Shown here piece after piece: positions 1 to 8,421 of a stretch of DNA of 41,808 bases. Under the pieces are notes generated by a model. It did not search any database, had not been told where the DNA came from, and was given only the letters and a program-made list of their open reading frames with translations. Origin of the DNA: Ardenticatenales bacterium (GTDB lineage: Bacteria > Chloroflexota > Anaerolineae > Promineifilales > Promineifilaceae); contig JACKBM010000059.1 of NCBI GenBank assembly GCA_020634575.1, forward strand, positions 1 through 41,808. Direction: 5' to 3'. Both the position numbers and the translations under genes were made by a program. Within the stretch, counting starts at the first letter, position 1; the number at the start of each line of letters is the position of its first letter.

Positions 1-246
1 CGATAAAGGGAGAAACAATAAGGCGGCCAGCCACGCAGCCACAATAGGATACCATATGGGTCCGTTCAGACAGTTAAGACCGGCAATCGACTGGTGCGTA
101 CGAGCCCGTGCTCGAGAGTGGTTCCGACTAGCGACGATCTGATAAATGGTGGCCACCAGGACCCCGATTAGCAGCCTGCTGACAGATGATGATAGTTGGG
201 TCTGAGCGGGATAGGCCAAGGGGAAGAAAGGAGCGAGAGGAAGCAA
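1..246 (+). other. Non-coding left flank of the IS110 remnant
   Basis: No convincing gene is visible. IS110-family elements carry a long non-coding end upstream of the transposase, which in described members encodes the bridge RNA that guides recombination. In that position two structured bits can be seen: a 5-bp stem CGAGC/GCTCG with a 4-nt loop (101-114) and a perfect 12-bp palindrome TGGTGGCCACCA (147-158). A bridge RNA here is inference. The outer end of the element was not located because the window starts at base 1. Confidence 0.3.
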
Positions 247-1650
247 ATGAGCAAGCGCAAACGAAAGAAGCGAGAGGCAGTCAACTTCGATGTACTGCAA
301 CAGATTCAACCCCATGCAGCCGGTATCGATGTCGGGGCAGAAGAGGTCTATGTTTGCGTGCCCCCCGGACGTGACGAGGAGCAGATACGCCAGTTTGCCA
401 CCTTCACCAGCGACCTGCACGAGCTGGCAGCCTGGCTGGTCGGGTGTGGGGTGGAGACGGTGGCCATGGAATCAACAGGGGTCTATTGGGTACCATTGTT
501 TGACATACTGGAAAGCCATGGCCTGGAGGTCTGCCTGGTCAATGCCCGGCATCTGAAGAATGTGGCTGGGCGCAAAAGTGATGTGGCCGACTGTGAGTGG
601 CTCTACCAACTCCATACCTACGGTCTATTGCGAGGCTCTTTTCACCCGCCGGATGAGATACGCACCTTACGGGTCCTGGCTCGCCAGCGGGAGATGCTGG
701 TCCGTTATCGTTCAGCCCACATCCAACACATGCAGAAGGCGCTGGAGCAGATGAACCTCAAGCTGAATTACGTCCTGAGCGACATCACTGGCGTCACGGG
801 CATGGCCATCATTCGTGACATCCTGGCCGGCGAACACAACCCCGAACGCCTGGCCCAACATCGCAACCAGCGCTGCAAGTACAGCGAAGAAGAGATTGCC
901 AAGGCCTTGACCGGCAACTATCGTCGCGAACAGCTTTTCACACTAGGGCAGGCCGTGGCGCTGTATGACCATTATGGGCAGCAAATCGCCGCCGTGGATG
1001 TTGAACTGGCAAAGCTGTATGCAACCATGGACCCGCCCGACGACAGCCTACCCAGCACAAGGCCACCCCAACCTCGCCGCAGCAAGCCGCGCAAGAACCA
1101 GGCCAACTTCGACCTGGCGACTTCGCTCTACCAGATAAGTGGCGTGGACCTGACTCAGATTGATGGTATTGACGCCTTGACCGCCCAGGTCATCCTGACT
1201 GAAGTGGGTCATGATGTCCGTAAATGGCCCACCGTCAAACATTTCACCTCCTGGCTGGGTCTCTCTGCCCCAACAACGCGCCATCACGAAGGGCAAGGTC
1301 AAGCGACACTTGGTCGCAAGAAAGACGGAACGATCCCGGGTCACAGCTACTGCATTGCGGGTTGCCGCCCAATCTGGCCCGTTCGCAGGCTGCTTTGGGG
1401 CTTTTACCGTCGCATCAAAGACGCGCCATGGGGCCCCCAAAGCGAACATCACAACCCTGAAGTTAGCTCACATCATTTACTACATGCTCAAACAGCGTGT
1501 TGATTACCAGGACAGGGCTGAACAGTATGATGAACAACAGCGACAACGGGCCGTGCGGCGGCACAAAAACAGGCAGCTAAACTGGGCTTCACTGTCCAGC
1601 CAACTTTTCTGCACACGCCTGATGCGGCCTTGTTTCTTAACCAACCTCCC
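247..1650 (+). pseudogene. IS110-family transposase, broken by several frameshifts
   Basis: The N-terminal RuvC-like DEDD domain reads intact from ATG 247 to about 1262: AGIDVG, MESTGVYW and GRKSDVADCEWL supply the acidic residues, and a helix-hairpin-helix region (ISGVDLTQIDGI) opens the Transposase_20 domain. ATG 247 is preferred over an upstream in-frame start because a purine-rich AAAGGAG lies about 15 nt upstream and homology begins after it. From 1262 the expected C-terminal domain continues only by changing frame: CPNN, then AITKGKVKR and RVTATALRVAAQS, then SQAALG, then FYRRIK, then RHGAPKA and KLAHIIYYMLKQ, then KLGFTVQPTFLHT after 1573. At least six small indels lie within about 310 bp. 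The element is presumably dead. The indel cluster could also be local sequence error. No terminal repeats or target duplication were found. Confidence 0.85.
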
Positions 1651-2191
1651 CCAATGGGGCAATTCGCCCCTCAAGAGGCGAAGATCCTACTGCAACCGGC
1701 AGGTGGCTGGCATCCCACTGCAACCGGCAACTGGCAGCTACACCCAAACAGCGCAAAGCGAAAAACGGGGCCCTTCACCGCCCTGCTCTTTCGCGGCGAT
1801 GTCAACCATTTCCAAATCAGTTAGCCACTTTACAGCCACCTTTTCCCTAAAAACAATATTTCTACACCAAGATCAGCGCTCGTTTACTCACCCCGTTCTG
1901 GCCCTCCAGAAGAAGTACCAGCTTCACTGACGAAACAACAAGCTGAACCAGCTAAATCCATGCCTACAGAACTTCAACTGTCATCCTGTATAATTGCGCA
2001 AACGCGTTCTCTCAAGTTGATGTCATCGAAGCCTTCAGACGGGTTTGCACCTGTCGACGCAGCTCATATATTCACGTGTAAACCGCTTGTCTCCGAAACA
2101 AATAATGTACCTTTTCCTTCATGCTGATGTTTGGGTTTGGTGTTGGGATTCAAAGCATATTACAAAAGGGCTATGGGAATAGCGCACATTC
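1651..2191. other. Non-coding stretch downstream of IS110 remnant
   Basis: No reading frame with recognisable protein character. Near 1690-1735 the words CTACTGCAACCGGCA and CACTGCAACCGGCA form a short imperfect direct repeat. The in-frame tail of the IS110 C-terminal frame runs on to a stop at about 1824, but it is proline-rich and past the family's usual end. Otherwise nothing is seen. Confidence 0.5.
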
Positions 2192-2347
2192 ATGGCGGTC
2201 TACGCGCTGATGTTAGTGGCGGCGGCATTGCTGAATTGGCTATTGGCGGGACTGCTTGATGCCGCTATTTCTTTCCATCACACCCTGGTTTGTGGTGTAA
2301 TTGCCTATCGCATGGCCAGCAAGCTCAAGCCGCTAAATAAACCATGA
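2192..2347 (+). CDS. Possible small hydrophobic protein, 51 codons
   Basis: An ATG-to-TGA frame encodes a 51-residue peptide with a strongly hydrophobic first half (ALMLVAAALLNWLLAGLL) and a basic tail ending KLKPLNKP, as in a one-helix membrane peptide. No good ribosome-binding site precedes it and no family is recognised. It could be a genuine small protein or a relic of a larger membrane protein. It lies in the gap between the IS110 remnant and the inverted-repeat element. Confidence 0.25.
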   Translation: MAVYALMLVAAALLNWLLAGLLDAAISFHHTLVCGVIAYRMASKLKPLNKP

Positions 2348-2359
2348 CCCGGCCTTCCC

Positions 2360-2493
2360 CGACGTCATCTCGAGAAACACCACGCAGGGATCGCGTTTCG
2401 GTAAGCAAGAAACTGGTTGCAGAGTAGGGCGCAGAGCGCCCCAAGAAAAACGGCCAGCAAGAGCAGGGCGCAGCGCTTCTCGAGGTGACGTCG
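2360..2493. repeat. 134-bp element bounded by 17-bp inverted repeats
   Basis: CGACGTCATCTCGAGAA (2360-2376) and TTCTCGAGGTGACGTCG (2477-2493) are inverted copies matching at 16 of 17 positions. Between them is a perfect hairpin GGGCGC-AGA-GCGCCC (2427-2441). The right repeat ends 7 bp from the stop codon of the GNAT gene. No T-tract follows either stem, so this is not a standard intrinsic terminator. A MITE-like relic or a structured 3' region of the GNAT mRNA are both possible. No target-site duplication was seen. Confidence 0.5.
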
Positions 2494-2499
2494 CTTGAT

Positions 2500-3240
2500 T
2501 TATGCCGCAGCTTGCGGCACGAGGTAGCGGTAGGCATAACGCTGCTCAAAGCCTAAGCGGGCATAGAGCCGCTGCGCCGCGGCATTGTCCTCATTAACAG
2601 TCAGGAAAGCGGTATCTGCACCTGTTTTCTGGCCCATGTGCAACAAGCCCTGAATGAGCGCAGTCCCCGCGCCGCAGTTACGATATTGGGGTTGAACCCA
2701 CAATTTTTCCAGATTCAGGATGTTGCCTTGCTGGAGCGAGCGACCATAGCCACAAGGCTTACCGTCTCTCTCCACAATCACATAGCGGCCAGGCAGGCTG
2801 ATTTGCCGGTGCAAACGCTTTTCCCACTCGATTATCTCGAGATCATCAGTAGGTTGGATGAGAAATATCGCTTCCAGCCATTCTTCTAGCGATAATTCGC
2901 TGATCGACTGGGCCGGTGCGGCCAACGCGTTCTGGATCATCACCAGGTTTGGGTTGCTCTGCTCGTAGCCACGTGCAAGCAGCAGCCGCTCAAGTTCATC
3001 ATGACCCGGCAATGGTGCCAGGCGGAAGCAACAGGCTAAGCCACGGTCCGCGTACAGTTGTTCGCAGAAAGTGATTTTCTCGTCCAGTGGGCGCTCACCA
3101 ATATAGAGTGGCCAGACTGAATTGCTGTTTGTTGAATAGCCCGCGGTCAGCCGCAGAATCCAGCCATCGAAATGCATATAGTCGAAGGCTGGCCAGATGT
3201 TGGCATTTACCTCTTCCCAGAATCGTATGGTCTCTGACAT
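2500..3240 (-). CDS. GNAT family N-acetyltransferase
   Basis: 246 residues. The C-terminal half is a GNAT fold: the acetyl-CoA pyrophosphate-binding motif QYRNCGAG (185-192, Q/RxxGxG/A type) follows strand NLEKLWVQP, and the closing signature NAAAQRLYARLGF is near residue 220. The N-terminal part (GWILRLTAGYSTNSNSVWPL, about 26-45) resembles the first half of tandem-type GNAT proteins that begin with GWLLR...ANSV. It would transfer an acetyl group from acetyl-CoA to an unknown amine; the substrate cannot be told. ATG 3240 is preceded by GGAG about 12 nt upstream. It is the last gene of the rlmB-side transcription unit, 36 bp after rlmB, and its stop lies against an inverted-repeat element. 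Confidence 0.85.
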   Translation of the reverse strand: MSETIRFWEEVNANIWPAFDYMHFDGWILRLTAGYSTNSNSVWPLYIGERPLDEKITFCEQLYADRGLACCFRLAPLPGHDELERLLLARGYEQSNPNLVMIQNALAAPAQSISELSLEEWLEAIFLIQPTDDLEIIEWEKRLHRQISLPGRYVIVERDGKPCGYGRSLQQGNILNLEKLWVQPQYRNCGAGTALIQGLLHMGQKTGADTAFLTVNEDNAAAQRLYARLGFEQRYAYRYLVPQAAA

Positions 3241-3276
3241 AACGTTGTTTGCGGACTCCCTGGCTGAACCTGTCAG

Positions 3277-4026
3277 CTAACTCCCCGCAAACCCCCGCGC
3301 CCCCCACGCCTGGTACAACATCACCGACCCCGCCGCCGCGGCATTCAAACTCTCAACATGCCCGCGCATCGGCAGGCGCAGGATGATGTCGCAGTTTTGC
3401 TTGACCAGGCGGCGTAACCCCTCGCCCTCATGACCCACGACGATGGCCAGCGGCATGTTGAGGTCGATCTGGCCCAGCGTCTGCGCCCGCTCGTCCATGT
3501 CCAGCCCGATAATCCAGATGTCGGCCGCTTTGAGCTCGGCCAGCGCCTGGTTGAGGTTGTTGACCTGGATGATGTTGAGGTGCTCGGTCGCCCCGGCCGA
3601 ATGGGTCACCACCGCCGGCGTGATGTCTGGCGCCCGCCGGCTCTGCACAATCACGCCGTGCACGCCGCAAATCTCCGCCGTGCGCAGCAAAATGCCGATA
3701 TTCTGCATCCCGTGCAGCAGGTCCAGGATAAGAAAGAACGGGGCCTCATTCCGCTGCCGGGCCAGCGCCAGGCCGTCCTCGATCGTGGCGTACGGGTATG
3801 GTCTTGTCTCCAGGACCACGCCCTGATGGCTGCCATCGCCACATAAGTTGCCCAACCGGCCCTTGTCCGCCCGGCTCACCGGGATATGTTTCTCCCGGGC
3901 CAGCCGTTCGATTGCCTTGAGCTGCTTGTCGTCGTTTTTGGGGTCCAGCCAGAGCTGGATATGTTCACGCCGGCCGGATCGTAACGCTTCCAGCACGGCA
4001 TTGCGTCGATAGAGATATTCCGCCAT
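3277..4026 (-). CDS. rlmB: 23S rRNA guanosine-2'-O-methyltransferase RlmB (SpoU/TrmH family)
   Basis: 249 residues. It methylates the 2'-O of a conserved 23S rRNA guanosine (G2251 in E. coli) with SAM, using the knotted SPOUT fold. The N-terminal substrate-binding domain spans about 1-80. SPOUT motif 1 is LHGMQNIGILLRTAE (about 105-119), motif 2 is IVVGHEGEGL, and motif 3 is LPMRGHVESLNAAAAGSV near the C-terminus. ATG 4026 was chosen because longer frames would read through the terminator hairpin at 4031-4064. Oddly, no Shine-Dalgarno precedes this ATG, only the terminator T-tract, so the message may be leaderless or depend on readthrough. A related TrmH-type specificity cannot be excluded, but the position after gltX-cysS matches rlmB. 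Confidence 0.9.
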   Translation of the reverse strand: MAEYLYRRNAVLEALRSGRREHIQLWLDPKNDDKQLKAIERLAREKHIPVSRADKGRLGNLCGDGSHQGVVLETRPYPYATIEDGLALARQRNEAPFFLILDLLHGMQNIGILLRTAEICGVHGVIVQSRRAPDITPAVVTHSAGATEHLNIIQVNNLNQALAELKAADIWIIGLDMDERAQTLGQIDLNMPLAIVVGHEGEGLRRLVKQNCDIILRLPMRGHVESLNAAAAGSVMLYQAWGARGFAGS

Positions 4027-4030
4027 AAGC

Positions 4031-4064
4031 AAAAAACGGGGGCCGTCCTTCCGGTCCGGCCCCC
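4031..4064 (-). terminator. Intrinsic terminator between cysS and rlmB
   Basis: Read on the minus strand, the perfect 8-bp stem GGGGGCCG/CGGCCCCC (4064-4057 and 4045-4038) encloses an 11-nt loop and is followed by G and six T (4036-4031). It starts 10 bp after the cysS stop and ends 4 bp before the rlmB ATG, so it both ends the gltX-cysS message and sits where the rlmB leader should be. Confidence 0.85.
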
Positions 4065-4074
4065 GCAACCAGGG

Positions 4075-5517
4075 TTAGTTTAACTTCCAGATGGTGCCAT
4101 CCGGCCGGTCTTCCAGGGTAATCCCCAGCTCTGACAGCCGGTTCCGAATTGTGTCCGAGGTGGCCCAATCCTTGTTGGCCCGGGCCTGGGCGCGCAGCTC
4201 GATGAGCATGCGCACCAGGCCGTCCTCGCGCTCGGCATTACCGCTCGTCTCAATCTTATCTGGGATAATCCCCAGGATTTCACCACCCAATTCCATGTAC
4301 AGTGACTCGATCGCCTCAAGTGAGCCGGCCGTCTGGGCGCTGCCGTCGTTCAGCAGGCTGTTGACCGCCCGGGTCATTTCATGCAGCACGCCGATGGCGG
4401 CTGGCGAGTTGAAGTCGTCGTCCATTTTCTCAAGGAAGGCCGCCTTGAAACCGGCCAGCATCTCGGTCACAGCCGCGCTCGCCTCGCCAGCGGCAGCGTT
4501 GCGCAGTTGCTCACGGGCCAGGTTGACGGCGCCCATGATGCGCAGCCAGCCTTTCTCGGCCCCGTCGATGGCGTCATCGGACAGGTCGATCGGGTTGCTG
4601 TAATGGCCGGAGAGGGCAAAAACGCGAATCGCTTCCGGCCGGTACCGCTGCAGCGCATCCTGAATGGTCAGGGTATTACCCAGGCTCTTGCTCATCTTGA
4701 CGCCATCAAGCGTCAGTGAACCAACCAGCATCCAGTAGTTGCAGAACGGCTTGTCATGGGCCGCCTCGCTCTGGGCGATCTCGCATTCGTTATGCGGGAA
4801 GATGTTGTCGATGCCACCGCCGTGGATGTCAAAGGTCTCACCCAGGTATTTGCCGGCCATCGCCGAGCATTCAATGTGCCAGCCGGGGAAACCTTCGCCC
4901 CAGGGGCTGTTCCAGCGCAGCAGATGTTCCGGCTCCGCCTTTTTCCAGAGGGCAAAATCGGCCGGGTGCCGTTTCTCATCCAGCACCGCGATGCGCGCGC
5001 CGCCTTCCTGGTCCTCGACCTTGCGGCCGCTGAGCTTACCGTAATCGTCAAAAGAATTGACGTCAAAATAGACCGAGCCATTGGATTCGTAGGCATGGCC
5101 TTTTTCGATCAGCTGCTGCACCATCTCGATCTGCTCAGGCACATGGGCGCTGGCACGCGGGCTGATATCCGGCCGGCGCACACCCAGGGCGTCCATATTG
5201 TCGAAGTAGATCTTGGTGTACATCTCCACGATCTGCATCGGCTTGACGGACGACTGGCGCGCCTTCTTGAGCACGCGGTCCTCGCCGGTGTCCAGCAAAT
5301 GGCCGACGTCGGTGATGTTCTGCACGTAGAGGACATCGTACCCCTTATAGCGCAGGTATCGGTTGACGACATCAAAATTGACGTAGGTTTTGGCATGACC
5401 CACATGCGGATAATCCTGCACAGTGGGGCCGCAGACATACATATTGACCCGCCCCTCCACCAGAGGGACAAATTCTTCTTTCTGCCGGGTCAATACGTTG
5501 TAGATTTTCAGACTCAT
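4075..5517 (-). CDS. cysS: Cysteinyl-tRNA synthetase
   Basis: 480 residues, full length for the family. It charges tRNA-Cys with cysteine in the cytosol. The class I HIGH motif is HVGH (38-41) within [13 protein letters not shown], and KMSKS is at 274-278. The zinc ligands that discriminate cysteine are in place: C29, C217, H242 and E246, with spacing like E. coli C28/C209/H234/E238. A DALR-type anticodon-binding domain follows. ATG 5517 has GGAG at good distance (GGAGAAAGCG-ATG). It lies 39 bp after gltX in the same direction and ends at an intrinsic terminator, so gltX-cysS form one unit. Confidence 0.97.
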   Translation of the reverse strand: MSLKIYNVLTRQKEEFVPLVEGRVNMYVCGPTVQDYPHVGHAKTYVNFDVVNRYLRYKGYDVLYVQNITDVGHLLDTGEDRVLKKARQSSVKPMQIVEMYTKIYFDNMDALGVRRPDISPRASAHVPEQIEMVQQLIEKGHAYESNGSVYFDVNSFDDYGKLSGRKVEDQEGGARIAVLDEKRHPADFALWKKAEPEHLLRWNSPWGEGFPGWHIECSAMAGKYLGETFDIHGGGIDNIFPHNECEIAQSEAAHDKPFCNYWMLVGSLTLDGVKMSKSLGNTLTIQDALQRYRPEAIRVFALSGHYSNPIDLSDDAIDGAEKGWLRIMGAVNLAREQLRNAAAGEASAAVTEMLAGFKAAFLEKMDDDFNSPAAIGVLHEMTRAVNSLLNDGSAQTAGSLEAIESLYMELGGEILGIIPDKIETSGNAEREDGLVRMLIELRAQARANKDWATSDTIRNRLSELGITLEDRPDGTIWKLN

Positions 5518-5556
5518 CGCTTTCTCCGCTCAGCTTATTGTTCTCAGTTCTTTGGG

Positions 5557-6936
5557 CTACTCGCCCGGCTCGCGCCGCCATTTGAGGGCAGCGGCCAACC
5601 GCTCCAGGCATTCCGCCTGGCCCAGAATGCCCATGATCTCCGGCAAGGGGGGGCCTTCCAGGTTACCTGTCAGGGCAGCGCGAATGGGGCGCAAAATCTG
5701 GCCTGTCCGCCAACCATACTGGTCACTCAGGGCAACCCTTAAATTATGGAGCAGACCTGCGGCAGAATCAACATCTAAAATAACCAGGCTCGCGCTGCGG
5801 GCAATCAGCTGCAGCAGGATGGGACCGGCCGGTTCTGCCCGCAACACCTTGCCCGCCGCCTCAGAAAAATCCGCCGGCCGGACAAAGGCCCATTCGGCCA
5901 GCGCCGGCGCATCGGCCAGCTTGTCCAGCCCCGGCCGGATAGTACGGACCAGCTGGGGCAGGAAAGCGCCACCGGCCGGTATCTCCCCGTACGCATCTTC
6001 CAAATAGGGCCGCACCAGCTCAATCAACTCGCTTTCCGCCAGCTTGCCCAGGTAATGCCGGTTCACCCAGGCCAGCTTGTCCCAATCAAAGCGAGAAGGA
6101 CTGCGCGACAATCGCTCCAGGCGAAATTGCTGGCGCACTTCCCATTTGTCCACGATCTCCTGCTCGCCATCCGGTGACCAGCCCAGCAGCAACAGATAGT
6201 TAAAAACGGCTTTGGGCAGATAACCCGCCGCCCGCAAAGCGGCCACAGTATACGGCCCCGTCGTCAGATCCCGCTTGCTCAGCTTCTGCCCGTCTTGCCC
6301 CCGCACCAGCGGCAGATGCACCCAGACCGGCTCCGGCCAGCCCAACACCCGGTAAAGATAGGCATGAATCGGCAGCCAGGGCAGCCAATCATCGCCACGG
6401 ACCACATGGCTGATGGCCATCTCGTAATCGTCCACCATCGTGGCCAGGTGGTAGACCGGGCGACCATCCGAGCGGACCAGCACGGGATCCTCGCGTAACG
6501 TCAGATCGACGACGATCTCGCCATGCAGGGCATCCACAACGCGGAACTGTTGGTCGGCAGGCAGGCGCAGACGCAGGGGCTGACCGGCCGGTTCCCCGGC
6601 TTGCCCCGGCTCAGCGCCGTAATAAGCATGTCCCGCCACCAGCAACTGCTCCGCCACTGCCAGATGCCGCTCCTGTCGCTGCGACTGCCAGTACGGGCCA
6701 TATTCACCGCCGATATCTGGCCCTTCGTCCCAATCCAACCCCAGCCAGGCCAGATCGGCCAGCATCTGCTCCGCCGCACCGGGCTGGTTGCGGGCCGTAT
6801 CCGTATCTTCGATGCGAATGATGAGGTCGCCCTTCAGGGCACGCGACAGCGCCCAGTTGAACAGCGCCGTGCGCATATTGCCGATGTGGGGTGTGCCAGT
6901 AGGACTGGGAGGAAAACGAAAACGAGGCCTTGTCAT
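5557..6936 (-). CDS. gltX: Glutamyl-tRNA synthetase
   Basis: 459 residues. It attaches glutamate to tRNA-Glu and, in many bacteria without GlnRS, to tRNA-Gln. HIGH is HIGN (17-20) in PSPTGTPHIGN, and KMSKS is KLSKR (218-222). Compared with common GltX, the segment after residue 104 is short (GAEPGQAGEPAG) and has none of the cysteines of the zinc-binding insertion. The normal HLSNTPKQ-like stretch after RGDD is replaced by WLPWLPIH, a form I associate with another GltX subtype. The start ATG 6936 lies 34 bp after yacL. Discriminating versus non-discriminating charging cannot be decided from this window. Confidence 0.93.
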   Translation of the reverse strand: MTRPRFRFPPSPTGTPHIGNMRTALFNWALSRALKGDLIIRIEDTDTARNQPGAAEQMLADLAWLGLDWDEGPDIGGEYGPYWQSQRQERHLAVAEQLLVAGHAYYGAEPGQAGEPAGQPLRLRLPADQQFRVVDALHGEIVVDLTLREDPVLVRSDGRPVYHLATMVDDYEMAISHVVRGDDWLPWLPIHAYLYRVLGWPEPVWVHLPLVRGQDGQKLSKRDLTTGPYTVAALRAAGYLPKAVFNYLLLLGWSPDGEQEIVDKWEVRQQFRLERLSRSPSRFDWDKLAWVNRHYLGKLAESELIELVRPYLEDAYGEIPAGGAFLPQLVRTIRPGLDKLADAPALAEWAFVRPADFSEAAGKVLRAEPAGPILLQLIARSASLVILDVDSAAGLLHNLRVALSDQYGWRTGQILRPIRAALTGNLEGPPLPEIMGILGQAECLERLAAALKWRREPGE

Positions 6937-6970
6937 GACCCACTGCTCTTGGCGGCCTGGTCAGGCGCCG

Positions 6971-8044
6971 CTAATCATCGGATGGGCGGGCAAAGATCAT
7001 GCGGCCGGCGCTGGTCTGCAACACCTTGGTTACGGTGACGGCCACGTTGCGATGCATCAGGTCCTCGCCTTCTTCCACCACCACCATGGTGCCATCTTCG
7101 AGATAACCAACGCCCTGACGCTGCTCCTTGCCTTCCTGAATGATCTTGACCGTCATCTCTTCGCCAGGCAGGTAAACTGCCTTGACCGCGTTAGCCAGGT
7201 CATTGATGTTCAGGACAACCACGCCCTGCAGTTCAGCCACCCGGTTCAGGTTGTAATCATTCGTCATGATCGGGCAACGGAGCTGCCGGGCCAGGGCGAC
7301 CAGCTTGCTATCCACATCCCGCACTTCGCTAACATCCATGTCGGTGATACGGGTCGTGATAGGGGTGTCATTTTGCAGGGTGCTGAGCACATCCAGCCCG
7401 CGCCGGCCCCGATTGCGCCGGATAGAATCCGAGCTGTCGGCGATGTGTTGCAGTTCTTTGAGGACGAAGTTGGGGATGAGCAGGCTGGCCCGGACAAAGC
7501 CGGTCTTGCTGACATCGGCAATGCGCCCATCGATGATCACGCTTGTGTCCAGTAGAATAATCTGCCCTTCCGTGCCGCTGGTCCGGGCCGGCGTGGTGCT
7601 GCCAAAGCGGGGGTTGGTGCCCAGGTTATTGAGCAAGGAGCGCAGATCATTCTGGCGCAGCGACAGCACCGTGGCCCCCAGGTAACAGAAGGCGATGGCG
7701 ATAGCAAACGGCATGATCTGGCCGAAAGGCACAGGCAGCAGGGAAAGCGGAAACGCAAACAGGATCGAGGCAAAGAGCCCCAGAAAAACACCCAGGATAA
7801 TCGCCAGCAGCCGTTCCGGCGGCATGGTGACAAGGCTGCGGCGCACTTTTTGCACCGGCCGGAGCGTCAGATAGGGTGTCAGAACCAGCCCAGCCAGGGC
7901 CCCAATCAAGCCAAATACAATGATGACAATAATGGGATCTTGACCGGTGATATTCCCGGCAATCTGGGCGCCAAACAACATAAAAGCAACGGCAAAAATG
8001 ACGCTGCCGATAAGGCGAAATATGAACTCAATGCTGAAGGTCAT
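6971..8044 (-). CDS. Membrane-anchored PIN-TRAM domain protein (YacL type)
   Basis: 357 residues. The N-terminal region (about 1-125) holds four hydrophobic segments separated by short basic loops. A PIN nuclease-fold domain follows (about 155-270) with acidic residues in LLDTSVIIDGRIADV, DSKL and TNDYNLNRVAEL. A C-terminal TRAM domain (about 285-345; VKIIQEGKEQRQGVGYL, NVAVTVTKVL) is a predicted RNA binder. B. subtilis YacL has the same architecture. The ATG at 8044 was chosen over an upstream in-frame TGT-region start because homology to the membrane domain begins MTFSIEF. No clear ribosome-binding site is seen. It leads the yacL-gltX-cysS cluster, matching the order yacL...gltX...cysS...rlmB known from Firmicutes. 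RNase activity is inference. Confidence 0.9.
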   Translation of the reverse strand: MTFSIEFIFRLIGSVIFAVAFMLFGAQIAGNITGQDPIIVIIVFGLIGALAGLVLTPYLTLRPVQKVRRSLVTMPPERLLAIILGVFLGLFASILFAFPLSLLPVPFGQIMPFAIAIAFCYLGATVLSLRQNDLRSLLNNLGTNPRFGSTTPARTSGTEGQIILLDTSVIIDGRIADVSKTGFVRASLLIPNFVLKELQHIADSSDSIRRNRGRRGLDVLSTLQNDTPITTRITDMDVSEVRDVDSKLVALARQLRCPIMTNDYNLNRVAELQGVVVLNINDLANAVKAVYLPGEEMTVKIIQEGKEQRQGVGYLEDGTMVVVEEGEDLMHRNVAVTVTKVLQTSAGRMIFARPSDD

Positions 8045-8421
8045 AATGATACTGAATAAATTGGACCTGATAAATAAAGAAGGAGAATATGCGACGCGCA
8101 CATCCTCCCGATAAAACAATTTTGGTAACGGTGGCCGCCGGATGAATATGATCTCTACCCAGGCGCACAATCAGATCAGGATAAATTAACTGCCTGGTAG
8201 AAGTTGTAGAGAAGTGAGAGTGTGACGGAGTGACCGCTTCCGTGTGATCAACAGGAGGTCAACAGCCCCCCATGATAATTGCCGAATCGACAATAAATAG
8301 GAGGGGATAGTAACACAGCGATTTTCAAATGGCAAGCGTCACACGTTGCTGGGACCACCACCTGAACAGCCTGTCAGGGGCAAAGTCACTGAGAGCAGAG
8401 CGGCTGTCGAGCCTATGCTAT
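8045..8421. other. Intergenic region between yacL and glycosyltransferase gene
   Basis: About 380 bp without a convincing gene. It should carry the yacL promoter (minus strand) and the 3' end of the 8422-10473 gene. A 12-codon ATG frame starting at 8271, behind an AGGAGG at 8251-8256, has too long a spacing to be believed. No strong terminator or promoter pair is seen. Confidence 0.4.
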
